Shown here in pieces: positions 18,857-27,103 of a DNA stretch of 64,000 nt. The notes under the pieces are model-generated. The model was not told the origin of the DNA, did not search any database, and saw only the letters and a program-made list of their open reading frames with translations. The DNA lies in assembly GCF_900176605.1 (NCBI RefSeq), contig NZ_FXLP01000004.1, positions 310,001 to 374,000 on the forward strand, in the 5' to 3' direction. Both the position numbers and the translations under genes were made by a program. Within the stretch, counting starts at the first letter, position 1, and every line of letters starts with the position of its first letter. This DNA comes from Peptoniphilus vaginalis (GTDB lineage Bacteria; Bacillota; Clostridia; Tissierellales; Peptoniphilaceae).

Positions 18857-20639
18857 CACCTTCACTTGCCTTAAAGAGGAGGGTAATAGTAGTTCCCTCT
18901 CCAAATACAGAATCTACCTTTAGGCTGCCACCAAAAGACTGGATCATTTCATTGGCAATGGAAAGGCCAAGACCTGTTCCACCCATTTGCCTGCTCCTGC
19001 CCTTTTCAACCCTGTAAAATCTTTCGGTTATCCTTGGCAGGTCTTCCTTAGGTATTCCAATACCATTGTCAGTAACCTTAATCTCTACAAAGTCACCAAC
19101 ATTTGAGGCATCAATAATGATCTTTCCATTTTCAGGAGTGTACTTGCAGGCATTGGAAATAATATTTGTAAGGATTTGGTCTGCCCCACTTCTCTCGGCG
19201 TAAATATCTCTAATATCCATATCAATATTTAATTCGATCTTGTGATTTTTTTGAACAATTAGGATTGATTGAGACTCTATTGCCTCAGCAATAAACTCAT
19301 AGGTGTCAATATCTGACAAGCTTATGTTGTCCCTGTTGTAGTCAATGTTAGAAAGGCACAAGAGGTCTGTAACAATCCTAGACATCCTAGAGTTTTCCCT
19401 ATCAATAATCTTTAAGAAGTTTCTTTGTGATTTCTTATCAAGGTCGCTATCAAGTAGGGTTTCTGTGTAGGACTTTATAGTTGTGATAGGAGTCTTTAAC
19501 TCGTGAGAAACATTAGCAACAAATTCTTTACGCATACTGTCGAGGGTGTGTTCCTTGTCCACGTCTTGCAAAACTATAATTAGACCTGAGTTTATCAAGG
19601 CATCGGACTTGTAGGGTGCATACTTAATCTTGTAGAAGGAGTTGGCAATTTTTGTCAGCTCTTCCCCTCTGAGGCTCTCTTCATTTTTGTAGTCAATATT
19701 GTTGAGGTTAATAGACTTTAAGTTGATAACCCTCTTAAAGTCTTTTTCTGAAATATTTAAAATCTTCTTGGCGATTGAGTTGGCATGGATAAGCCTGTTG
19801 CTCCTGTCAATGGCAATAACCCCTTCTGCCATATAGTTAAAGATGGTGTCGAGTTTTGACCTTTCAAGGTCCATCTTCTCTATGGACTCACGGAGCTCCT
19901 TGGTCAAGAAGTTAAACATCATTCCAAGTTCACCAATTTCATCGTTGCTCTTGACCTCAATGCTTTGGTTAAAGTTACCCTTTGCGAGGGCCTTTGCCTT
20001 CTTAGTAAGGGTACGGATGGGACCAGTGATGGAGTTGGCAATAAAGTATCCAAGTATAGAAGTTGTCAAAAGGGAAATCAAGGTTGCGTAAGTAATAATT
20101 ACCTTGGAGTCATCTATTACAGAGTAAATAGAATTTAGGTTTCTCGTCATATAAATAATGGCAAGTATGTCCCCATCGCCAGATAGGATTGGCCTTGCAA
20201 TATGTTTTTCCACATCGCCTAGGTTTTTGTACTCAACAATTTTCTCACGAGTCTTGCCTGTTGCTGCATCCATAACAAGCTTTGGCTCAATAAATTTTAC
20301 TGAGTAGGCATCCTCAGCCTCCTTGGGAGAAATATTTTGCGTACTTGCAAGAATCTTTGGAGCCTTATCTGGTGAAATTACATAGGCAGTTTCTTCACTG
20401 GAAATACCCCAGTCTTTTAGCGTTGCGTCAAGCTGGGGTAGAGTCTTATAATTATTATCTTTAAAAAATGCCGATGTTGTTGTGGCAAGTGTGTCCATGG
20501 TCTTAACCATAGAGGAAGTTGCCGTTTCTATTTGCACGCTTTCCAGCCTATCAATAATAAAAGTAGATGCGATAAACATGGAAATGAGAACTAGGACCAC
20601 ATAAATTAAAATAAATCTAGACTTAATGGAGTGGTTCAT
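18831..20639 (-). CDS. walK: sensor histidine kinase WalK
   Basis: 602-aa membrane kinase of the essential WalRK system that controls cell-wall hydrolases. Seen in order: transmembrane helix about 9-28, an outside sensor domain of about 150 residues (PDC/Cache-like in this family), a second helix about 178-198, a HAMP linker, a PAS domain (about 255-360), the HisKA box SHELKTPI with the phosphorylated His near 379, and a HATPase domain with DNGIGIP and GGTGLGLSIA. The start codon overlaps the walR stop by 1 nt (TAATG), so the pair is translationally coupled. Confidence 0.93.
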   Translation of the reverse strand: MNHSIKSRFILIYVVLVLISMFIASTFIIDRLESVQIETATSSMVKTMDTLATTTSAFFKDNNYKTLPQLDATLKDWGISSEETAYVISPDKAPKILASTQNISPKEAEDAYSVKFIEPKLVMDAATGKTREKIVEYKNLGDVEKHIARPILSGDGDILAIIYMTRNLNSIYSVIDDSKVIITYATLISLLTTSILGYFIANSITGPIRTLTKKAKALAKGNFNQSIEVKSNDEIGELGMMFNFLTKELRESIEKMDLERSKLDTIFNYMAEGVIAIDRSNRLIHANSIAKKILNISEKDFKRVINLKSINLNNIDYKNEESLRGEELTKIANSFYKIKYAPYKSDALINSGLIIVLQDVDKEHTLDSMRKEFVANVSHELKTPITTIKSYTETLLDSDLDKKSQRNFLKIIDRENSRMSRIVTDLLCLSNIDYNRDNISLSDIDTYEFIAEAIESQSILIVQKNHKIELNIDMDIRDIYAERSGADQILTNIISNACKYTPENGKIIIDASNVGDFVEIKVTDNGIGIPKEDLPRITERFYRVEKGRSRQMGGTGLGLSIANEMIQSFGGSLKVDSVFGEGTTITLLFKASEGDDNDTEIA

Positions 20640-21340
20640 TAGGCTTCACCATTTTCTGATGCAAAGAAATAGCCAACTCCTCTTTTAGTCTTGATGTATT
20701 TAAAGCCCTTTTTCTCGTCTTCAATTTTTTCACGGAGTCTTCTAACAGTAACATCAACTGTTCTTATGTCGCCATAATATTCATACTCCCATACTTCTTC
20801 AAGGAGCTCTTCCCTAGAGAAGACCCTTCCTGGGTAGGAAGCCAAGAACTTTAAGAGTTCAAACTCACGTAGGGTAAGTTCAATTACCTCGTTGCCTCTT
20901 AGGACTTGGTACTTCTTTAAATCAATTTCAAGATCCATGACCTTTAGGATAGATGAATCATCCTTCTTGTCAGGGCTATCAAACCTTCTAAGGACAGCCT
21001 TAACTCTTGCAAGGAGCTCCCTCATGGAGAAGGGTTTTACAACGTAATCGTCTGCCCCAAGCTCAAGACCCAAGACCTTATCAACTTCTTCTTCTCTTGC
21101 TGTTAACATGATGACAGGCACATCAGAAGTTTTTCTTATTTCCCTTAGAGCTTCAAAGCCATTTAGCTTTGGCATCATTATGTCGAGAAGGATTAGGTCA
21201 TAATTATTTTCTTTTGCAAGGGCAATAGCTTCTTTTCCATTGCAACCCGTCTCAACAAGGTAGCCTTCCTTCTCAAAATTAAACTTTATAATATCAGAAA
21301 TTGCAGACTCGTCATCTACAACTAGTATTTTTTCTTCCAT
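20639..21340 (-). CDS. walR: response regulator WalR
   Basis: 233-aa OmpR-family regulator. The receiver domain (about 1-120) shows VVDDE, the phospho-acceptor Asp near 53 in LILLDIMMP, the Thr/Lys switch residues (MLTARE, VVKPF), and a C-terminal winged helix with the recognition-helix region RTVDVTVRRLREKIE. It is phosphorylated by WalK and regulates wall turnover genes in related bacteria. It lies 18 nt downstream of an Lrp-type gene, so it may be transcribed with it. Confidence 0.95.
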   Translation of the reverse strand: MEEKILVVDDESAISDIIKFNFEKEGYLVETGCNGKEAIALAKENNYDLILLDIMMPKLNGFEALREIRKTSDVPVIMLTAREEEVDKVLGLELGADDYVVKPFSMRELLARVKAVLRRFDSPDKKDDSSILKVMDLEIDLKKYQVLRGNEVIELTLREFELLKFLASYPGRVFSREELLEEVWEYEYYGDIRTVDVTVRRLREKIEDEKKGFKYIKTKRGVGYFFASENGEA

Positions 21341-21358
21341 AAAATCATCCTTTGTTAA

Positions 21359-21844
21359 CTATTCAGTATCAACCCTTGTAAAAATTTCGTCACTTATCTT
21401 TTCTGAGTAAAGAATAAGAAGGGTTTTAGTATCAAGTATTCCATCGATTTTTAATATCATATCATAAAACCTTGTTAGGTCTGAAGTATTTATAGTTTTA
21501 ATCCTAAGCATTATACAGTGTTCACCTGTAACCCTATAACATTCAAATATTTTAAACTTCTCGTCTTGTATCTCCATTATCTTGGCGATAAGATTCTTGA
21601 AGTCATTTGTATTGACCTTGCAAAGGACATAGGTATCTACGTTATAACCAATTTTTTGCCAATCAACTAGGACCTTGTAGCCCTTAATGTAACCAGCGTC
21701 TTCCATCTTATATATTCTTCTATGGATAGCAGGCCTTGTTAGATTCAATTTTTTTGAAATGTCTTCGTGACTCATACGTCCGTTTTTTCTCAAGAGTTCA
21801 AGAATCTCAACATCAATTTCATCTAAATTGTCATTTTTTCTCAT
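21359..21844 (-). CDS. Lrp/AsnC-family transcriptional regulator
   Basis: 161-aa feast/famine regulator. The N-terminal winged helix-turn-helix (LDEIDVEILELLRKNGRMSH then LNLTRPAIHRRI) is followed by an alpha/beta RAM effector domain (GYKVLVDWQKIGYNV onward). Such proteins form octamers and usually respond to amino acids. AGGAGA precedes the ATG. Its position as the first gene before walR, with only 18 nt between and no terminator, is not the arrangement of model Firmicutes and suggests it is co-transcribed with the wall-stress system or autoregulates the whole operon. Confidence 0.87.
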   Translation of the reverse strand: MRKNDNLDEIDVEILELLRKNGRMSHEDISKKLNLTRPAIHRRIYKMEDAGYIKGYKVLVDWQKIGYNVDTYVLCKVNTNDFKNLIAKIMEIQDEKFKIFECYRVTGEHCIMLRIKTINTSDLTRFYDMILKIDGILDTKTLLILYSEKISDEIFTRVDTE

Positions 21845-22058
21845 AAAAAATCTCTCCTGTTACGAATTGTATAAATTTAATTATTAACCTTACTTTATTT
21901 TATCATAAAACATCAAAAATTAAAGAAAATTAAACAATGTAAAAGTAAAAGTTTATCTTTTTGCACAACGAGAACCAATATTATTCATAAATCTGAAAAA
22001 GCTTATACTCCTTTATAGACTTGTTAAAATAGTATATAATAATCAAAGGAGGCTCTTT

Positions 22059-22631
22059 ATGGAAAATTATCCAGACCTTAGTTTTAGAAAGATGAATTTA
22101 AGAGATGTCTTTACTTTTAGAAATTGGGGACGTCATAAATCACCACTTTTTTTGGAATATAATTTTATTGAAGAGTCTGAAGAAGATATAATAGAGTGGT
22201 TTAAGTGGAAGACGAGAAGGCCCCTATCAGAATACTTTGTAATCGAAAGTGATGGAAAGATTATTGGCTACTTGTCTCTTAAAAATATAAATAAAATTTT
22301 TAAGAGGGCAGAGCTTGGTATTGTATTAGATCCCAACTACATAGACAGGGGGATTGGCAAAAGAACACTTGGACTTTTTCTCACTTACTTAAAGGAAAGA
22401 GGCTTCAAAAAAATAGTTTTATTTGCAGCCCACTACAACAAGAGGGCACAAAGATGTTATGAAGAGCTTGGCTTTAAAAAAAGATACAGCTTTCTCATGA
22501 AGTTTCCCAATGGAAGCTATGACGAAAGCCTTCCTGACTTTTATGAAAACAAGTCTTCCTTTAAGATTATTTTAAACAAGACTTTTAATTACGCTATAAA
22601 GATGGACTTAGATTTGGAAAGAGATTGGTGA
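22059..22631 (+). CDS. GNAT-family N-acetyltransferase
   Basis: 190-aa acetyltransferase (Acetyltransf_3/RimJ-like). Acetyl-CoA binding is indicated by the segment DRGIGKRTLGLFL (usual Q/R-x-x-G-x-G/A), followed by the LFAAHYNKRAQRCYEELGF strand-helix typical of the family C-terminal half. The acceptor is unknown. AAAGGAGG precedes the ATG. It is the first gene of a row with dnaD, dnaI and an aminotransferase; the dnaD start lies 3 nt after its stop, so they are one transcript. Confidence 0.82.
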   Translation: MENYPDLSFRKMNLRDVFTFRNWGRHKSPLFLEYNFIEESEEDIIEWFKWKTRRPLSEYFVIESDGKIIGYLSLKNINKIFKRAELGIVLDPNYIDRGIGKRTLGLFLTYLKERGFKKIVLFAAHYNKRAQRCYEELGFKKRYSFLMKFPNGSYDESLPDFYENKSSFKIILNKTFNYAIKMDLDLERDW

Positions 22632-22634
22632 AAT

Positions 22635-23648
22635 ATGTTTTTACTTGAAAATAATAAATATGACCTTGGAGAAACTTCCATTGAGAATATTTTTATAAAT
22701 GATTTTATGCCAGGAGCCAATGGCGAGTTTGTAAAAGTTTATCTCTTGGCTTATAAGTTTGCCAAGGAAAACAGGACTGATATTACTAACGAAAAGCTCG
22801 CCGACTATCTTGGGATTCTTGAGTCCGATGTCAATAGGGCCTGGGCATATTGGGAGAAGATGGGCATAGTTGAAATAGAAGAGGACAAGTTTAAGTTTGT
22901 AAACCTAAAGGAACTCTACATCAAAAATGTTTACAACTTAAGGGCAGAGGAAAAGAAAAAAGACAAGGGTTATTCAGAAGTTGTGGCAAACCCAACCTAT
23001 GCCAACCTACTTACTAGGGCAGAATTTCTCATGAGAGAACCTATTGCCCCAATGAAGAAACTGGACATAATAAATTGGATTACAGCCTATAATATGCCTG
23101 CTGATTTAATTGAAGAGGCCTTTTTCTACACAACAGAGATCAAGGGAATTTACAATATTTCTTACGTAGAGAAAGTTGTGAGAAATTGGTCAAGAGATAA
23201 CATTAGGACTATGGAAGATGTTGAGCAGTCCTACATTGAGCATGACGTAAAATATTACAGGTACAAGAAAATTATGAGATACATTGGTGTGGACAAGCAG
23301 TTTAGTCAAGTTGACTTTAACATTATCAACTCTTGGTTTGATGAGTTTAACTTTTCTAATGATTTAATCTTGGAGGCCTGCAAGAGGACTTCAAAGATTT
23401 CTAAGCCAAATGTAAATTATGTGGATGCCATCCTAATGAAGTGGAAGGACTTGGACATTAAGTCCCCAGAAGATGTTGAGGAGAAGGATCAAAAGAAAAA
23501 GAAGAGAAAGCCCACAGCCTTTCACAACTTTAAGCAAATAACAGATAATTATTCAGAAGATGACCTCTTTGATATTGCCATGAGAAAACAAAAAGAGGGT
23601 TTTAAAAAGCTAGGTGTTGATTATGGAACTGACAACCAAGATAAGTAA
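22635..23648 (+). CDS. DnaD/DnaB-like replication initiation protein
   Basis: 337-aa protein with a DnaD-type winged-helix N-terminal domain (FMPGANGEFVKVYLLAYKFA, the same start seen in Firmicute DnaD-like proteins) and two DnaD/DnaB2 helical domains (about 135-210 and 225-275), followed by a basic Lys-rich stretch (QKKKKRKPT). DnaD and DnaB help load the replicative helicase together with DnaI; the next gene encodes that loader, with which this one overlaps. Whether this is the ortholog of B. subtilis DnaB or DnaD cannot be settled here. Confidence 0.85.
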   Translation: MFLLENNKYDLGETSIENIFINDFMPGANGEFVKVYLLAYKFAKENRTDITNEKLADYLGILESDVNRAWAYWEKMGIVEIEEDKFKFVNLKELYIKNVYNLRAEEKKKDKGYSEVVANPTYANLLTRAEFLMREPIAPMKKLDIINWITAYNMPADLIEEAFFYTTEIKGIYNISYVEKVVRNWSRDNIRTMEDVEQSYIEHDVKYYRYKKIMRYIGVDKQFSQVDFNIINSWFDEFNFSNDLILEACKRTSKISKPNVNYVDAILMKWKDLDIKSPEDVEEKDQKKKKRKPTAFHNFKQITDNYSEDDLFDIAMRKQKEGFKKLGVDYGTDNQDK

Positions 23649-24579
23649 TTATTATGAAAATTTGAGGAGAAAAAATTCTGAAATTCATGAGAAGAGGCTA
23701 GAGGAAATTTACAAAAAAATTCCTGAAGTTATGCAAATTGATGGACTAATAAGGGATCTTGCCTTTAGGACATCTATGGAGCAGATAAAGAATCCAGATG
23801 CTGACAAGTCTCTTGAGGCATCAGAAAAAATTTACAATTTAAAACTGCAGAAGATGGACTATCTTGAAAAAAATGGCTACCCAAGAGACTATCTTGAAGA
23901 AATTTATACTTGTAAGGACTGCCACGACACAGGAATAAATGAAGACGATGAGAAGTGCCACTGCCTAAAGAAATTAATTGTATCAGAATTATACGATATG
24001 TCCTCAATTTCTTATATGTTGGACAAGGAGAACTTTGACAAGTTTGACTTAAATATCTTTTCTGAAAAAGTTTATGAAAAGTATGAAATGTCGCCAAGAG
24101 AAAATATGAAAAATATTTTGGCGATTTCCAAAAGTTACATCAGGGACTTCAAGGAAGAAAATGATTTGAACCTACTTCTTTGGGGACCAACAGGTCAAGG
24201 CAAGACTTTTTTGTTAAACTGCATTGCGGCAGAGCTTATAAAGAGCGACGTAATAGTGATTTATCAAACAGCCTATGAAATTTTAAAGACTATAGAAGAT
24301 AGGAAGTTTAAAAATATAGAAGATGACAAGTACAATCTCTATTTTGAGGCAGACCTCTTAATAGTTGATGACTTAGGGATTGAGTTTGTAAATTCCTTTA
24401 CAACTTCAGAGATTTTTAACATTATAAACACGAGACTTTTGCGTGGCAAGAAGACGCTAATTTCTACAAACTTATCGCCAAAGGAATTGTCTGAGACCTA
24501 CACAGACAGGGTCTTTTCAAGAGTTTTCCAAAAATTTGTCCCAATTAAATTTTTTGGGCCAGACCTAAGATGGCAATGA
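23623..24579 (+). CDS. dnaI: DnaI/DnaC-like helicase loader ATPase
   Basis: 318-aa AAA+ ATPase. Walker A GPTGQGKT and Walker B LLIVDDLG are visible, with an arginine-rich sensor region near DRVFSRV. The N-terminal third has a zinc-type cluster (CKDCHDTG then CHC), matching DnaI. In Firmicutes this protein loads the hexameric helicase at origins. The start is the ATG at 23623, with AGGTG 6 nt upstream; an in-frame GTG at 23614 has no ribosome site. It overlaps the DnaD-like gene by 26 bp, so the two are probably translated together. Confidence 0.9.
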   Translation: MELTTKISNYYENLRRKNSEIHEKRLEEIYKKIPEVMQIDGLIRDLAFRTSMEQIKNPDADKSLEASEKIYNLKLQKMDYLEKNGYPRDYLEEIYTCKDCHDTGINEDDEKCHCLKKLIVSELYDMSSISYMLDKENFDKFDLNIFSEKVYEKYEMSPRENMKNILAISKSYIRDFKEENDLNLLLWGPTGQGKTFLLNCIAAELIKSDVIVIYQTAYEILKTIEDRKFKNIEDDKYNLYFEADLLIVDDLGIEFVNSFTTSEIFNIINTRLLRGKKTLISTNLSPKELSETYTDRVFSRVFQKFVPIKFFGPDLRWQ

Positions 24580-24604
24580 GTTAAAGGGATTTTGGGGAGG
24601 AAAT

Positions 24605-25801
24605 ATGAAATTATCAAAGAGAATACAAAAAGTAGAATATTCAGCAGTTAGGAAGTTGACACCTTATGCAGATGCAGCAAAGGCAAAGGGGATAAAGATT
24701 TACGAATTAAACATTGGGGCACCAGACATTGATGTGCCAGATGTTTATTTTGACACCTTTAAGAATTTAAAAAAGGGACCCCTTCCTTATGCTCATGCCC
24801 AAGGACTTTTAGAACTTAGGGAGGCAACTGCCAAGTACTATAAAAAGAGGGGAATAAATTTTGATGCCAAGGACATCTACATCACTAATGGTGCCAGCGA
24901 GGGTCTTCTATTTACCTTCCAAATAATTTGCGATGAAGGCGATCAAGTCCTCACAACTGACCCCTTCTACACAAACTATATGACAGTTTTTGAGCAACTT
25001 GGGATTGAAGTTGAGGCCTTTAAGACTGATCCAAAGGAAGGTTTTGCCCTTCCAGAAATTGGAGAAATTGAAAGACATATAAATGACAAGACTGTAGCAA
25101 TCCTACTTTCAAACCCAACTAATCCAACGGGAGCCCTTTATTCAGAAGAAGAAGTTATGAGAATAGTTGAGCTTGCAAAAAAATACGATTTATATATTGT
25201 TGCAGACGAAGTTTATAGGGAATTTGTCTACGATGGCAATTCCTACAAGTCCTTTGGAGAAGTGGAAGGAATTGAAGATAACTTAATTTTACTTGACTCT
25301 ATCTCCAAGAGGTTTGGAGCTTGTGGGGCAAGGATTGGTTCTATTGCAACAAAAAATCCACAAATCAAGGATGCCATAAGTAGACTTTGCAATTGCAGAC
25401 TTGCTGCACCAAGTCTTGAACAAAGGGCAGCAGCAAAATTATATGGGATAGACAAGTCTTACCTTGAAGAAGTGAACAAGGAATACCAAAAGAGACGTGA
25501 CGTAATTTACGAAGAACTTATTAAAATTCCTGGAGTTACAGTAGAAAAACCAAAGGGAGCCTTTTATGTTATGCCAAAGCTTCCCGTTGACGATACAGAA
25601 AAATTTGCAATTTGGTTAATCGAAAACTTTCAAATTGATGGAGAAACTTTGATGTTTGCACCTGCTGCAGGTTTCTTTAAGAACAAGGAAGAAGGAAGGC
25701 AAATGGTAAGACTTGCCTTTGTACTAAATGTCACTGATATAAGAAAGAGTATGAGGATTTTAAGAGAAGGCATGGAAGCCTATGCGAGGGAAAATGAATA
25801 A
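24605..25801 (+). CDS. class I/II pyridoxal-phosphate aminotransferase
   Basis: 398-aa fold-type I aminotransferase, AspB/AAT-like. Seen: the NIGAPDI substrate-loop motif, NPTNPTG, VADEVYREFVYDG, and the PLP lysine in SISKRFGACGARIGS. The family moves amino groups between amino acids and 2-oxo acids; the exact substrate (aspartate, alanine or another) is not determined. GGGGAGG lies a few bases before the ATG. It sits 25 nt after dnaI, so it is likely in the same transcript, and the next gene overlaps its end. Confidence 0.85.
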   Translation: MKLSKRIQKVEYSAVRKLTPYADAAKAKGIKIYELNIGAPDIDVPDVYFDTFKNLKKGPLPYAHAQGLLELREATAKYYKKRGINFDAKDIYITNGASEGLLFTFQIICDEGDQVLTTDPFYTNYMTVFEQLGIEVEAFKTDPKEGFALPEIGEIERHINDKTVAILLSNPTNPTGALYSEEEVMRIVELAKKYDLYIVADEVYREFVYDGNSYKSFGEVEGIEDNLILLDSISKRFGACGARIGSIATKNPQIKDAISRLCNCRLAAPSLEQRAAAKLYGIDKSYLEEVNKEYQKRRDVIYEELIKIPGVTVEKPKGAFYVMPKLPVDDTEKFAIWLIENFQIDGETLMFAPAAGFFKNKEEGRQMVRLAFVLNVTDIRKSMRILREGMEAYARENE

Positions 25802-26075
25802 GGACAAAATTTTAAAAATTTTAGAAAAAATAATAATCTTTTTAGTCACCCTAATAATGATTTCTGTCCTTGCCAACAACTATATAAGGGTAAGCGAGGG
25901 GGCAATAAATGACGGCCTTAGGATGGCACAAATCGTCCTATCAATAGCTATAGTTGTCCTAACTCTTATTATGGCAGGCCTAAATAAGAACAAGAGTCTT
26001 TTCTTTGTATTAATTGGCTTTTATATTTTAACTGGCTTGCTCTTTTATGTTTTTAAATCAGCAAACAGAATTTGA
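25794..26075 (+). CDS. small three-helix membrane protein
   Basis: 93-aa protein with three predicted membrane helices (IIIFLVTLIMISVLANNYI; IVLSIAIVVLTLIMAG; LFFVLIGFYILTGLLFY). I do not recognise a family. The start at 25794 lies within the last codons of the aminotransferase gene, 3 nt after GAGGG, implying coupling; an in-frame ATG at 25782 would add four residues. It is the last gene of the GNAT-dnaD-dnaI-aminotransferase row. Confidence 0.6.
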   Translation: MNKDKILKILEKIIIFLVTLIMISVLANNYIRVSEGAINDGLRMAQIVLSIAIVVLTLIMAGLNKNKSLFFVLIGFYILTGLLFYVFKSANRI

Positions 26076-26117
26076 AGAAGGTTGAGATTATTTGACGCTT
26101 TAACTAGATAAAAATGT

Positions 26118-26123
26118 TATAAT
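26118..26123 (+). promoter_or_regulatory. extended -10 directly before the RCK_C ORF
   Basis: TGTTATAAT is a perfect extended -10. It ends 8 nt before the ATG at 26132, so transcription would start at or within a base or two of the start codon. A TTGACG lies 20 nt upstream, too far for a normal -35. Confidence 0.55.
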
Positions 26124-26131
26124 CACTTTAA

Positions 26132-26335
26132 ATGGGGACAGCCCTTCCTTTTGCAACGAAAGAAGTTGATATGTACGACCCTGATGACACAGTCCTAAGG
26201 ACCTTTAACGTAATAATCGCCAAGATAGAGAGAGACAAGAAGGGCATAGTCCCAAGGGGCAACACACTTTTAAAGTCTGGGGACAGGGCAATAATCTCTA
26301 GGGAGACAAAGGAAATAGAAGACCCAGCCAAGTAA
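26132..26335 (+). CDS. RCK_C/TrkA-C-like fragment, possible gene remnant
   Basis: 67-aa ORF whose core (VIIAKIERDKKGIVPRGNTL then LKSGDRAII) matches the C-terminal RCK domain found at the end of K+ uptake (TrkA), ClC and other transport proteins. No transporter or NAD-binding half is present and a stop codon lies directly before the ATG, so it is either a free-standing regulator domain or the tail of a decayed gene. No ribosome site precedes the ATG; the strong -10 just upstream points to leaderless initiation if it is expressed at all. An internal ATG (MYDPDDT) is an alternative start. Confidence 0.45.
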   Translation: MGTALPFATKEVDMYDPDDTVLRTFNVIIAKIERDKKGIVPRGNTLLKSGDRAIISRETKEIEDPAK

Positions 26336-26359
26336 AGATTAAATAAAAAGGAGAATTTT

Positions 26360-26764
26360 ATGTCACAAGAAAAAGAATTAAAAGAAGCGCGTCAAGCATT
26401 GGTTGACCTTAAAAATGAAATTGACAAGACCATAAAGATGACAGAGAGTGCATCAAGATGGGGACTTTTTGATCTCTTCGCAGACTCCAGCCTAGTTGGA
26501 TTTATAAAGAGAGGAAAGATAAAGGACATCAATAGTAACTTAGAGATAGTTAGGGATAAATTAGAACTTGCAAAAAGAGAACTAAATGATATTAGGATTG
26601 ACCTTGATGTAGAGATCCCAGACTCAACTTACGATTTTTTTGTTGATGTAATCTTTGACAACATCTTTACAGACCTTCGTGTAAACAGGGAAATAAAAGA
26701 AATCAGAGAAAAATTAGAAGACCTTGGAGACAGGGTTGATGAACTTTTGAGAAAAATAAATTAA
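26360..26764 (+). CDS. hypothetical coiled-coil protein
   Basis: 134-aa acidic protein without signal peptide or membrane helix. Residues 1-30 and 50-80 and the last 30 residues have heptad-like Leu/Ile spacing (for example EIREKLEDLGDRVDELLRKI), separated by a hydrophobic middle (WGLFDLFADSSLVGFI). I do not recognise the family. AAAAGGAG 7 nt before the ATG makes it a credible gene. It follows the RCK_C ORF by 24 nt and precedes the T-box promoter. Confidence 0.65.
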   Translation: MSQEKELKEARQALVDLKNEIDKTIKMTESASRWGLFDLFADSSLVGFIKRGKIKDINSNLEIVRDKLELAKRELNDIRIDLDVEIPDSTYDFFVDVIFDNIFTDLRVNREIKEIREKLEDLGDRVDELLRKIN

Positions 26765-26772
26765 AAATTTTC

Positions 26773-26801
26773 TTGACAGATAAAATTAATGATGCTAACA
26801 T
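26773..26801 (+). promoter_or_regulatory. promoter of the T-box leader
   Basis: A perfect TTGACA -35, a 17-nt spacer, and TAACAT as -10 with an upstream TG (TGC-TAACAT). It lies about 20 nt before the first T-box element. Confidence 0.75.
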
Positions 26802-26822
26802 AAAATAAAATTTAAACCATTT

Positions 26823-27063
26823 GAAGAGAAGAGTAATCCATTTTGGAATTTTACAGAGAAGCCCGTTTAGCTGAGAGGGTCAAAGGAAGATTTGGGTGAA
26901 CATGGCCTCTGATGGGATTAGTCGATATTAGACTTTTCCGGGAGCTCCCGTTATAGAGATAGAGTATGTTGGTACTTGAGAGTGGCATTCCATATGCAAA
27001 ATAGGTGGTAACGCGGAAATAATTCGTCCTTATTGTTTTTATAAACAGTAAGGACTTTTTTTT
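26823..27063 (+). promoter_or_regulatory. T-box riboswitch, probable methionine specifier
   Basis: Classic T-box leader of about 240 nt. Seen: an AGAGTA-type element near 26828, AGAGAAGC and GCTGAGAG of stem I, the T-box sequence GGTGGTAACGCGG at 27004-27016 that pairs with an uncharged tRNA acceptor end, and a terminator (GTCCTTA with TAAGGAC plus eight Ts) at 27026-27063. Uncharged tRNA stabilises the antiterminator and allows readthrough. The specifier is best read as ATG at 26902-26904, following GGGTGAAC, which fits the methionine-related gene downstream; a full fold is needed to prove it. Confidence 0.88.
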
Positions 27064-27103
27064 ATACATTCTCAAGATGGATTTAAGAAAAAGGAGAAAG
27101 AAA

